A DNA stretch of 64,000 nucleotides, taken from contig NZ_SJOO01000006.1 in assembly GCF_004331265.1 (NCBI RefSeq), positions 62,001 to 126,000 of the forward strand, given 5' to 3'. Positions 17,610 through 25,328 of this stretch are shown one piece after another. The position numbers were made by a program, and so were the translations under genes. The DNA comes from Enterobacter wuhouensis. Its GTDB lineage: Bacteria; Pseudomonadota; Gammaproteobacteria; Enterobacterales; Enterobacteriaceae. The notes beneath the pieces are model-generated. The model was not told the origin of the DNA and made no database searches. It saw only the letters and a program-made list of their open reading frames with translations. Every line of letters begins with the position of its first letter. Positions within the stretch are counted from its first letter, which is position 1.

Positions 17610-18157
17610 TGGGCTTTTTTACGCGGCTTGAAACAGTGGATGGTGCAGTCACGCGTTTTTACGTCAGGCGAAAAGTATGGCTGTGGAGCGCCGTTGCCCT
17701 GCCGGTGGTGTTCGTGCTGGGCTGGATGGTGTGGGTGATGCTCTGGGCACCCCCGATGGGGGGCGTAACGCTGATTATTCATAGCAAGCTGAACCGTCCA
17801 ATTCTGGGGTTCAGTGTTAACGGTGTGGCGGGTGGTAATGCCAGTGCACACGATCCGAATCATAAATACGTAAGTGAAAGCGGTGGCGCATCAACCTGCT
17901 GCGGTGCGATCAAGGGAAAGACCGCAGAGGTTATCTGGACTTTGGATGTTACTGGTGCTCAATATGATGCAGGAATGCGATCAGAGCAACGACGTGTGGT
18001 GATGCCGTTACCTGAACGTAAGCGCGGTGAAAACGACCTGCATGTGTACTTTTTACCGGGAGATAAGGTACTGCTGGGGTGGAGTGATAATGCCTTTTCA
18101 CCCTACGACACGCGCAGCCCGAACTATAAGCCAGTACTAGAGCTGATGGAAAATTAA
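17609..18157 (+). CDS. DUF3304 protein, putative immunity, copy 2
   Basis: The second tandem paralogue, 182 residues, same anchor and same C-terminal block RKRGENDLHVYFLPGDKVLL. It differs most from copies 1 and 3 in the middle: SKLNRPILG, ASAHDPNHKYVSESGGAST and LDVTGAQYDAGMRSE. It is thus the most divergent member, perhaps recognising a different effector. The 18 bases after its stop repeat the end of copy 1. Confidence 0.78.
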   Translation: MGFFTRLETVDGAVTRFYVRRKVWLWSAVALPVVFVLGWMVWVMLWAPPMGGVTLIIHSKLNRPILGFSVNGVAGGNASAHDPNHKYVSESGGASTCCGAIKGKTAEVIWTLDVTGAQYDAGMRSEQRRVVMPLPERKRGENDLHVYFLPGDKVLLGWSDNAFSPYDTRSPNYKPVLELMEN

Positions 18158-18174
18158 ACAGGGAGTGAGTACTG

Positions 18175-18720
18175 ATGGGCTTTTTTACGCGGCTTGAAAC
18201 AGTGGATGGCGCAGTCACGCGTTTCTACGCCAGGCGAAAAGTATGGCTGTGGAGCGCTGTTGCACTGCCGGTGGTTTTTGTTCTGGGCTGGATGGTGTGG
18301 GTGATGCTCTGGGCACCCCCGATGGGTGGCGTAACGCTAATTATTCATACCCGAATTGACCGTCCGATTCTGGGTTTCAGTGTAAATGGTGTGGCGGGCG
18401 GTAATTCGTGGGCATTTGATCCCAGTAATAAATACGCCGGGGAAAATGGAAAATCAACCTGTTGTGGTTCGATCAAAGGAAAGACCGCAGAGGTTATCTG
18501 GACGCTCAGTGTCACCGGTCCGCAGTATGAAAGGGGGATGAGACCAGAGCAACGACGTGTGGTGATGCCGTTACCGGAGCGTAAGCGGGGTGAAAACGAC
18601 CTGCATGTGTACTTTTTACCAGGAGATAAGGTGTTGCTGGGGTGGAGTGATAATGCCTTTTCACCCTACGACCCGCGTAGCCCGAACTATACGCCGTCAC
18701 CGCTGCTTGAGGATAAATAA
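18175..18720 (+). CDS. DUF3304 protein, putative immunity, copy 3
   Basis: The third tandem paralogue, 181 residues, closest to copy 1 (TRIDRPILG and LSVTGPQYERGMRPE are shared). Its variable stretch is SWAFDPSNKYAGENGKST. The last residues SPLLEDK differ from the other copies. The effector gene starts two bases after its stop, so this copy is the likely direct immunity partner. Confidence 0.78.
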   Translation: MGFFTRLETVDGAVTRFYARRKVWLWSAVALPVVFVLGWMVWVMLWAPPMGGVTLIIHTRIDRPILGFSVNGVAGGNSWAFDPSNKYAGENGKSTCCGSIKGKTAEVIWTLSVTGPQYERGMRPEQRRVVMPLPERKRGENDLHVYFLPGDKVLLGWSDNAFSPYDPRSPNYTPSPLLEDK

Positions 18721-18722
18721 CG

Positions 18723-20516
18723 ATGGCATTTGATCTTGATGCCTGCATTGCGGCGGCGAACCGGGCATCCCAGGCCTGTGAATATGAGCTGGGAAACTGC
18801 TCGCGAACACTGCATATCGGGTTCTTTTTTGACGGCGTGGGGCGCAATATCGAACAAGATGCGCCTGATAACCGTTTGAGTAATGTTGCTCGTCTTTATA
18901 GGGCTTTTCCCACACCGGTGAATAACACCCCGTCATCAGTATACCAGGCGCATTACATTTCCGGCTTAGGAACCCCCTTCCTTGAAATGGAAGGCGAAGC
19001 GCTCCAGCAATTTATGGACGGAACGGGTAACGCCGTAAAGGACTCGCTAAAAGATCAGCCGACCGATGCGCTAAAAGATATTTTTAAAGCGAAAGCGGGT
19101 GGTGCCAGCAATCAGAACGTGCGCAATGAATTACGGCAAAAACTGCTCACGCCGAAAGGCCAGCTCAGGCAACTGAGAGATGCCACCCTGAAAGGGGCGA
19201 TTCGGGCAGATATCGAAGCCACGCCCTGGCTGAGGGATAACGAGTTCATTGCATACAGCACCGTAAGCGGTGCCGACACCCGGCTGAACAGCACCAGAAT
19301 ACGTTTTGAGCGCACGGTTGAAGATGCGCTGAAGCAGGGAGAAGTGCCTCTCAGGCTGATTTCTGTATCGGTGTTTGGTTTTGATATGGGCGGGACGCAG
19401 GCACGGCAGTTTATCGACCTGCTGTTAAATGACCTGTGTGTTCAACGCGAGGACGGAAAGCCTGCTTTCAAGGGAATACCGGTTGATATCGTGTTTGCCG
19501 GGCTGTTTGACTGCTCGCGGGATACACCGATGAGCAGTGACAACGGGCTGGATTATGCCGGTAGCGTCCTGGAGTGGGCACCGGTAAAACATGCGGAAAC
19601 AGCAGGGCAAATCATCAGCATGTTTGGTCGGAAATACCTCGACCACCAGTCGCCCTTGCCGGAGGCGGTCAAACATTCGCTGCACCTGGTAGCCGCACAT
19701 GAGCGCCGACGCTGGCGCTGCGTGTACCGTACCGGGCGGAAAGGCTTTCAGCATCAGGAAGTATTGATGCCGGGATGCAGCGACGATATTGGCGGCGGAT
19801 TAAAACCCGATGTGCAAAAGCCGAGTGCCGAGTTGAGTCGCGTTCCGCTGCGAAAAATGTATCAGGAGGCTATGAAGGCTGGTGTTCCCTTCCTTGGTTT
19901 AAACGCGCTTTATAATACTGACCGTATTGTCTGGTCATATCTAAATTTACGTGACAGCGTCAAATCCCAGTCTGTTGATCAATGGGTCGAAACATACCAA
20001 AGTGCGATTAATGCTCAAACGCTCAGCTATCAGGCCCTGAACCGACATCTCGATGATTATTTTGAGTGGCTGAGCAGGCAGTTTTACGAATACAAGAGTG
20101 AACTGCGCCGTCTGGAGGGGATCCGCAACGGGATAATGACGTCCACGTCCTCGGCATCAGGTCTGCTGGGACTATCTTCTCAGGCGCGCCAGGAGATGGA
20201 TAGCGTAACGGAAGATATCGCCACCCTGAAAAAACACTGGGGCTGGCTGTCTGATGTGGCAAGTGCGGCCAGTCTTCTACTGACCCAAAAGTTTTATTAT
20301 CCCCCGAAGATTTATCTGGACAACATTCTTGAGCCAGCGTTATTGCGTGCCAGGAGATATCTGGACTGTGGTACAGCAGGGCATGATGGTAAAGCACCAC
20401 CGGTAAAATGGTGTATGGGGGCTTCAGTGCTGTATGCGTGGTTTATACATGATGTGCAACGCGCGGAAGGTATCAATGATGGTTATTTTTCGGTGCGCTG
20501 GTTAGAGCCAAGGTAG
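18723..20516 (+). CDS. Tle1-like (DUF2235) type VI effector with Asp in place of the nucleophile Ser
   Basis: A 597-residue alpha/beta-hydrolase of the type VI lipase-effector class Tle1. N-terminal LHIGFFFDGVGRNIEQD begins the DUF2235 fold, and SNVARLYRAF follows. Active Tle1 enzymes have a G-F-S-R-G elbow; here it is SVFGFDMGGTQARQF, so residue 221 is aspartate (codon GAT at 19383-19385). The candidate histidine motif HLVAAHERRRWRC and acid GLFDCSRD remain. The C-terminal 200 residues are helical with YWLSRQF-like stretches and may be membrane-associating. It either lacks phospholipase activity or uses Asp chemistry. Cotranscribed with the DUF3304 genes. Confidence 0.8.
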   Translation: MAFDLDACIAAANRASQACEYELGNCSRTLHIGFFFDGVGRNIEQDAPDNRLSNVARLYRAFPTPVNNTPSSVYQAHYISGLGTPFLEMEGEALQQFMDGTGNAVKDSLKDQPTDALKDIFKAKAGGASNQNVRNELRQKLLTPKGQLRQLRDATLKGAIRADIEATPWLRDNEFIAYSTVSGADTRLNSTRIRFERTVEDALKQGEVPLRLISVSVFGFDMGGTQARQFIDLLLNDLCVQREDGKPAFKGIPVDIVFAGLFDCSRDTPMSSDNGLDYAGSVLEWAPVKHAETAGQIISMFGRKYLDHQSPLPEAVKHSLHLVAAHERRRWRCVYRTGRKGFQHQEVLMPGCSDDIGGGLKPDVQKPSAELSRVPLRKMYQEAMKAGVPFLGLNALYNTDRIVWSYLNLRDSVKSQSVDQWVETYQSAINAQTLSYQALNRHLDDYFEWLSRQFYEYKSELRRLEGIRNGIMTSTSSASGLLGLSSQARQEMDSVTEDIATLKKHWGWLSDVASAASLLLTQKFYYPPKIYLDNILEPALLRARRYLDCGTAGHDGKAPPVKWCMGASVLYAWFIHDVQRAEGINDGYFSVRWLEPR

Positions 20517-20639
20517 CAGCATGCGCTGTTTCGCTTTCATGCCGATTTTCCACCTCTTTTCCGTTCACTATTATGCTTCCGCCCGCTGTCGACGCGCTGC
20601 GTTTCCCGCTATGATGAGCGGCTAGTCTAAGGAGAACGC

Positions 20640-21092
20640 ATGGTCTGGATAATGCTGGCAACGCTTGCCGTGGTGTTTGTGGTGGGATTTCGCGTCCTGA
20701 CCTCAGATTCCCGCCGCGCCATCAAACGTTTAAGCGAGCGTCTGGGGATCACCCCGATGCCGGTTGAGTCGATGATCGACCAGTTTGGTAAAACGTCAGG
20801 TAATGAGTTTATCCGCTACCTTGAGCGGCCCGATGAGGCGCATCTGCAAAACGCCGCCCAGGTGCTGCTTATCTGGCAGGTCTGTATTGTCGACGGCAGC
20901 GAAGAGAACCTGCACACCTGGCACCGCATGCTGCGCAAAGCCCGCCTTGCCGCACCCATTACCGATGCGCAAATCCGCCTCGCACTTGGCTTTATGCGCG
21001 AGATGGAGCCAGACCCGCAGGAGCTTAACGCCTTCCAGTTACGCTACAACCAGCTCTTTTTGCCGGAAGAGGGCGTGTTTTATCTGCATTAA
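20640..21092 (+). CDS. yicN: YicN, DUF1198 family protein
   Basis: A 150-residue protein very similar to E. coli YicN (MVWIMLATLAVVFVVGFRVL as N-terminal helix; LIWQVCIVDGSEENLHTWHR in the core). It has one N-terminal membrane segment; function unknown. In E. coli it lies between nepI and the adenine genes adeQ/adeD beside uhpT. Here adeQ and adeD are missing and the type VI module occupies that place. It converges with the LysR gene and overlaps it by four bases. Confidence 0.93.
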   Translation: MVWIMLATLAVVFVVGFRVLTSDSRRAIKRLSERLGITPMPVESMIDQFGKTSGNEFIRYLERPDEAHLQNAAQVLLIWQVCIVDGSEENLHTWHRMLRKARLAAPITDAQIRLALGFMREMEPDPQELNAFQLRYNQLFLPEEGVFYLH

Positions 21093-22009
21093 GGCATTTT
21101 CCCGCAAAGCACATTCTGAGCGTTCAGAATCTCTTCTCTATTTTCATTGAGGCGGGTGGCGGCATAGATATCTATGTTTAACCTTTTTGCCTCCGCGTCC
21201 GTGAGTTCACGGTAGCAAAGTCCTTCCTGATTAAAGGTGCATTTCGACTGTGGCAGCAGGGCAAATCCTTTCCCTCTTGCGATGCGGCTAAGCATCACGA
21301 GGGAATCATCCGGCTCTTTAATACGCTTCAGCGGCGTTTTCAGCGTATCAAAGTAGCTTTCGCATTTGTCATAGAATGACGGGTTAGCGCTTCGCGAAAA
21401 CCAAAAAATCGGGAGATCGCTAATGTCTTCCAGCGAGACTTTCTCTTTCAGGCTGGCAGGATGCAAAGAGGGCATTGCGATCAGCAACGGTTCCTGGCAG
21501 ACCCAGCGGTATTGAACGATGTCTTCATGACCCGTTCCTTTTTCCCCGGTCAGCACCAGATCCAGCATATTTTTAGACAAGCTTTGCAGCAGCTGGGCTG
21601 ACGTCAGGTCCGGCGTTTCGACATCATCTCCCGCGTTCATTTTTTGAAGCTGGGTATTCACGGGTTCAATATATTCAAAATTAAGCGTTCGCGTCAGCCC
21701 GATGCGCAGGCCCGTTTCCGATGAGAGTGGATCTTCTTTTAAATTGCTGATGTCTTTTAATATTTTTTCAGCCTGAACAACCAGCGCACGACCTGCGTCA
21801 GTAAGGCTAACGTCATGCGTGCTGCGGCTGAACAGCTGACGCTTCAGAACCGCTTCAAGGCATTTTATCTGACGCGTCAACGGTGGTTGAGTCATGCGCA
21901 GGCGTTCGGCAGCCTTACGGAAGTTGAGTTCATGTGCAACAGCGAGAAAGCATTGTAATTGTTTGATGCTGGGCAGGTTATTGCTGATTAAATGTTCTGC
22001 TGTGGCCAT
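21089..22009 (-). CDS. LysR-type regulator of the AfsA-like cluster
   Basis: A 306-residue LysR protein. The winged helix is SIKQLQCFLAVAHELNFRKA continuing with AERLRMTQPPLTRQI, a sequence typical of the CatM/BenM-like branch that senses aromatic or related acids. The C-terminal effector domain looks complete. It is divergent from the eight-gene operon 22197-28121, with 187 bases between them, so it is the likely activator of that operon. The ligand cannot be deduced. Confidence 0.85.
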   Translation of the reverse strand: MATAEHLISNNLPSIKQLQCFLAVAHELNFRKAAERLRMTQPPLTRQIKCLEAVLKRQLFSRSTHDVSLTDAGRALVVQAEKILKDISNLKEDPLSSETGLRIGLTRTLNFEYIEPVNTQLQKMNAGDDVETPDLTSAQLLQSLSKNMLDLVLTGEKGTGHEDIVQYRWVCQEPLLIAMPSLHPASLKEKVSLEDISDLPIFWFSRSANPSFYDKCESYFDTLKTPLKRIKEPDDSLVMLSRIARGKGFALLPQSKCTFNQEGLCYRELTDAEAKRLNIDIYAATRLNENREEILNAQNVLCGKMP

Positions 22010-22196
22010 ACGTGGGTCCTGAATGCGAAAAGGTATTTCGTCTTTTTTCCATTTCGATATTACACGCTAAATGCAGGCAGTAAAACCCGTTTTAACAGTA
22101 ATACAAAAAATATATTACAAATTTAACAATTCCAATTGTTTCCTGTATTGATAAATTTCTACCCGAATCCTCACTCAATCAATATTCGGAGTAATT
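22010..22196. promoter_or_regulatory. Divergent LysR / AfsA-cluster control region
   Basis: AT-rich region between the regulator and the operon. A perfect 7-bp inverted repeat AACAATT-CC-AATTGTT (22125-22140) sits about 60 bases before the first ATG and is a candidate operator. A ribosome site CGGAG lies before ATG 22197. Confidence 0.55.
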
Positions 22197-22808
22197 ATGT
22201 CGTCTAAATATGTACTGGTATCACGCTTCCCGTTAAAAAATACGTTTACCGAGAAAGATTTTACTTCCTTAAAAAGCAATGAAAACGTTCGCTACTATTC
22301 CTGTGAAGAAAACGGTGTTAATGAACTGCTGGAACTGCGCGCTTTCAATGACATTAAAGAAATTGCATGGGCTGAGAGTGAAATGGAATCCATGTTCCAT
22401 CGTTTCTCTGCTGTTCTTTCTGCCGATATTCGTCGCGAACTGCTTAAGTTTGTTGAATCTCCAATCGATAATAAAAAAAGCTTACCCGAATCAAATTATA
22501 TTCAGCTTCGTCACGTTGAGGTGCCCGCGCATAACTATCAGCAGTATCGTCAGTGGCGCGATGAAACCATCTTTAATGTGGTAAGAGATAACAAAGATAA
22601 AATCGAAAGTTTCGAAGCGTTTCATTCCCTGATCAGCGGCGTTCCTGGCGTGATGTTTATCTCCTCATTCAACGGCGATAAAGCAGAATATAAAGAAGCA
22701 TTTACTAATGCGCGTTACCAGGAAATCATTCAGCAGGCCGGCGACAACTTTATCACTGGCGGCAATGACGGCCTTTATACGCGTATCTATCGTGCTTGCT
22801 GTTGTTGA
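22197..22808 (+). CDS. Unknown protein, first gene of the AfsA-like operon
   Basis: A 203-residue soluble protein that I cannot assign to a family. Two halves (about 1-95 and 100-200) each start with a beta-strand-like stretch (YVLVSRFPL; YIQLRHVEV), which would fit a tandem ferredoxin-like, dimeric alpha/beta-barrel fold. It ends unusually with three cysteines (RACCC). Ten bases separate it from the AfsA-like gene. Confidence 0.7.
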   Translation: MSSKYVLVSRFPLKNTFTEKDFTSLKSNENVRYYSCEENGVNELLELRAFNDIKEIAWAESEMESMFHRFSAVLSADIRRELLKFVESPIDNKKSLPESNYIQLRHVEVPAHNYQQYRQWRDETIFNVVRDNKDKIESFEAFHSLISGVPGVMFISSFNGDKAEYKEAFTNARYQEIIQQAGDNFITGGNDGLYTRIYRACCC

Positions 22809-22818
22809 GGAACAATGA

Positions 22819-23595
22819 ATGAACTGTAAAAAGTTGGTAGTTGTTGGCGATAAATTTAATGAATTTGCCAATGGTAAAGATGTACTGACTATATCTCAGC
22901 TAGAATTATTGACTCAGATCCCTGCGAATATCATTGATAAAGAACATGAAATTATTGTTGGGCAGGGCGTACGCAAGGATTTTGCCGGGAAAGTAATTTC
23001 AAACCAGGCAAGAAACGCGATTCATGGTAATAAACTTAAAATGTGCTCTCTGGAAAAACTGGTGAGCGACAAAAAAAATGCACATTGCCATAAAAAACTG
23101 GAACAGAACATACTTATAGGACCTGCGGAACAAGCTGAGCATAATCCCGATCTCTATGCGATGCCTCTGTTAATCGATGAGCGTTGCGAATTGATGGCGG
23201 ATCACCAGACGGGCCAGCATATTCAGGGAATGCTCCTGGTTGAAGCCAGCCGACAGGCCTTTATCGGCGTCACCGAAGAATTTATTTACCCGCGGGAAAG
23301 CGGGCGCTATTACGTCATTAACAGCATGGCAATCAATTTCGCCAGCTTCCTGTTCCCTTTACCGGCGCTGGTCCATTTTGAATTTCTTGAAAAAGATATT
23401 AATGACCGCCGGGGGCGCTTCAAGGCTCAGGTACGCGTTACTCAGCACCAAACGCTTTGCGCGACGATGGATGTGTCGTTCACCGTCTATCCTTCCACCC
23501 TGATCGCAGAGAAAGAAAAATCTCTGGCTGAGGTTGCCATGCAGGCGACCATCGTTGAACAGCAAGGGGTGGCGCAGGGGGTAACGCATGCCTGA
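22819..23595 (+). CDS. AfsA-family hotdog protein (A-factor biosynthesis-like)
   Basis: A 258-residue protein with the AfsA hotdog signature at about residues 130-150: HQTGQHIQGMLLVEASRQAF, matching the H-x-x-G-M-x-L-x-E-A-x-R-Q-A pattern of AfsA and its relatives. In Streptomyces AfsA condenses a 3-oxoacyl chain with dihydroxyacetone phosphate, starting gamma-butyrolactone synthesis. The C-terminal hotdog (about 110-240) is clear; the N-terminal part is shorter than in the roughly 300-residue Streptomyces enzymes. It overlaps the next gene by eight bases. Family is confident; reaction in this host is inferred. Confidence 0.8.
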   Translation: MNCKKLVVVGDKFNEFANGKDVLTISQLELLTQIPANIIDKEHEIIVGQGVRKDFAGKVISNQARNAIHGNKLKMCSLEKLVSDKKNAHCHKKLEQNILIGPAEQAEHNPDLYAMPLLIDERCELMADHQTGQHIQGMLLVEASRQAFIGVTEEFIYPRESGRYYVINSMAINFASFLFPLPALVHFEFLEKDINDRRGRFKAQVRVTQHQTLCATMDVSFTVYPSTLIAEKEKSLAEVAMQATIVEQQGVAQGVTHA

Positions 23596-24421
23596 ATTAC
23601 GTAGCCAGAAATACCGTCTGGCTGCGACCACGCAGGGGCCGCTTTACCCCCCTGCGGAGGTCATGGACGGGAAGGGAAATTTTGTCGTGGTTGGCATGGT
23701 GCCCGGTGATAACGGCCTGCAGTGGCGAAGCGTCATTGTTTCACCGGACAGCGCGCTCCCGGCATTTGGGGAAATCGCGCCCTATAACGTTTTGTGCGAT
23801 ATCGAAAAAATGCCTCAGGACGCGTTGAAGGACATCATTCTTCATACTCTGCCTTTACCCATTCCGATGAACAACTATCGGATGATATTCGCCCCGGAAC
23901 AGCGGCCGCAGGCCAATAAGGAAAAGCGGCCTAGCCTGCCGCTTCATGAAGGCTATATCGCAGATTATCGCAGCAGCGATGGAAAGCGAGACATCCAGCC
24001 TGTCACCCTCGCTGCCTGGCTTGAGGCAGAGGGAACCTTTGACGTCACGTTGTCCGAAGACAAGAAGCGAGCGCGATTCACGTTTTCGTTCAGGAGTCTT
24101 GTCCCGGATAGCGTTTATACCGTGATGAGTCTCAGGGAGAACGATTTAGCCTCTGAGGCGACGAGCAGGCCTGGCCCGCTGGGTATACCCAACGTATTTA
24201 TAACCGACAGCGAAGGTAACGCTGAATATTGGGCTGAGTTAACCGATCCTTTTCCGGCTCCGGAGAGGAAGGGAAACAGAATTATTAACGTGGTCGTACT
24301 TTATATGAGCTCGCGTCAGAGCTACGGCGGTGCAATTGGTTTTTACGGTCTTGGAGGCGATATCCATGCCCATTTAAAACTCAAAGGCCGTTCCTTCGAT
24401 GAATTTACAACTATAGAGTGA
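23588..24421 (+). CDS. Unknown protein of the AfsA-like operon
   Basis: A 277-residue protein of no family I recognise. No signal peptide or membrane segment. The second half (about 130-275) is rich in beta-strand pattern (RARFTFSFRSLVPDSVYTVM; RIINVVVLYMSS), suggesting a beta-sandwich. Overlaps the AfsA-like gene and is followed seven bases later by the tautomerase, so it belongs to the operon. It may be a binding or scaffold protein; no catalytic motif seen. Confidence 0.65.
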   Translation: MPELRSQKYRLAATTQGPLYPPAEVMDGKGNFVVVGMVPGDNGLQWRSVIVSPDSALPAFGEIAPYNVLCDIEKMPQDALKDIILHTLPLPIPMNNYRMIFAPEQRPQANKEKRPSLPLHEGYIADYRSSDGKRDIQPVTLAAWLEAEGTFDVTLSEDKKRARFTFSFRSLVPDSVYTVMSLRENDLASEATSRPGPLGIPNVFITDSEGNAEYWAELTDPFPAPERKGNRIINVVVLYMSSRQSYGGAIGFYGLGGDIHAHLKLKGRSFDEFTTIE

Positions 24422-24428
24422 GAAAAGT

Positions 24429-24653
24429 ATGCCGTTTGTTCATGTGATGACCTGGCCGACGAAAGATGAAAATCAAATCATCAGGCTTCAGGAAGATATT
24501 ACGTTTGCCGTTCACAAAAACACGGGTGCGCCGCTGGATAAAATTTCCGTGGTGGTGTCTGAAATTCAACCTTCCCGCTGGGCGGACGCTGGCGTGCCTG
24601 GTACGGATAAAGATTTCCCGGTTAAGAGTCGAAGAAAAAACTACGAGGAATAG
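24429..24653 (+). CDS. 4-oxalocrotonate tautomerase-like protein
   Basis: A 74-residue tautomerase-superfamily protein. The catalytic base would be the N-terminal proline exposed after Met removal (MPFVHVMTWP). The second signature KISVVVSEIQPSRWADAGVP fits the family. Such enzymes shift keto-enol or double-bond positions in unsaturated oxo acids and butenolide-like compounds. Within the operon, spaced seven bases from the gene before and three from the gene after. Confidence 0.85.
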   Translation: MPFVHVMTWPTKDENQIIRLQEDITFAVHKNTGAPLDKISVVVSEIQPSRWADAGVPGTDKDFPVKSRRKNYEE

Positions 24654-24656
24654 GCT

Positions 24657-25307
24657 TTGCGTAAACACGCCGCATTTTTTGACGTTGATGAGACGCTAAT
24701 AAATATTAAAAGCATGTTTGATTTCTATGACTTCTGGTGCAGGGCAAATAATCAAAACGATCGTCTTCAACGCTATATGTCTCGCTTTCGCGCCGACGTA
24801 AAAAACGGTGTACCAAGGGAGACGCTAAACAGAGAGTATTATCGCCAGTTTGAAGGCGTGTCTTGTCGTTATCTGGAAGAAATGGGCGAGGAATGGTTCA
24901 GGCGTAAGCAGGAAAACGAATTTTTTATTGAGAGTGCCGTTTCAGCACTTAAAAGCCATCAGAGCCAGAACATGTACACCTTATTTATATCGGGCTCTAT
25001 GCTTCCGATTCTGTCACCCATTGCGAAATATCTTGGCGTAACGGACATACTCTGTGCGCCGTTGATAATAAATGACGCAGGCGAGTTGACGGGTGAAATC
25101 GGCCTGCCCCAAACAATTGGCGCGGGTAAAAAAGACGCCCTGATGACGTTTTGCCGGGATAAGGAGATTAACCCGGCGGATTGTTATGCCTACGGTGACG
25201 ATCTTTCGGATATTCCAATGCTCGAAGCCATCGGGTATCCCGTCTGTGTGGGAGAGCATTCCGCGCTTACCCGATATGCAGCAGAAAAAAATTGGCACAT
25301 TATTTAA
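24657..25307 (+). CDS. HAD-IB family phosphatase
   Basis: A 216-residue haloacid-dehalogenase-type hydrolase. Motif I is FFDVDETLI with nucleophile D9 and D11; motif II is SGSM; motif III lysine is in GAGKKDAL; motif IV is YGDDLSDIPML. This pattern is the SerB/CicA subfamily IB, which dephosphorylates small metabolites. Start is TTG at 24657, set by GAGGA upstream; no in-frame ATG would keep motif I. In a butenolide pathway it could remove the phosphate left from dihydroxyacetone phosphate. Confidence 0.85.
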   Translation: MRKHAAFFDVDETLINIKSMFDFYDFWCRANNQNDRLQRYMSRFRADVKNGVPRETLNREYYRQFEGVSCRYLEEMGEEWFRRKQENEFFIESAVSALKSHQSQNMYTLFISGSMLPILSPIAKYLGVTDILCAPLIINDAGELTGEIGLPQTIGAGKKDALMTFCRDKEINPADCYAYGDDLSDIPMLEAIGYPVCVGEHSALTRYAAEKNWHII

Positions 25308-25328
25308 ACCATTATTGAGGTAAGTAGT

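Noticed and set aside
17046..18720. CRISPR-like or satellite repeat
   Set aside because: The repeat unit of about 560 bases is a whole gene; it is tandem gene duplication.
23240..23503. An 87-codon frame inside the AfsA-like gene
   Set aside because: Internal overlap in another frame without start context.
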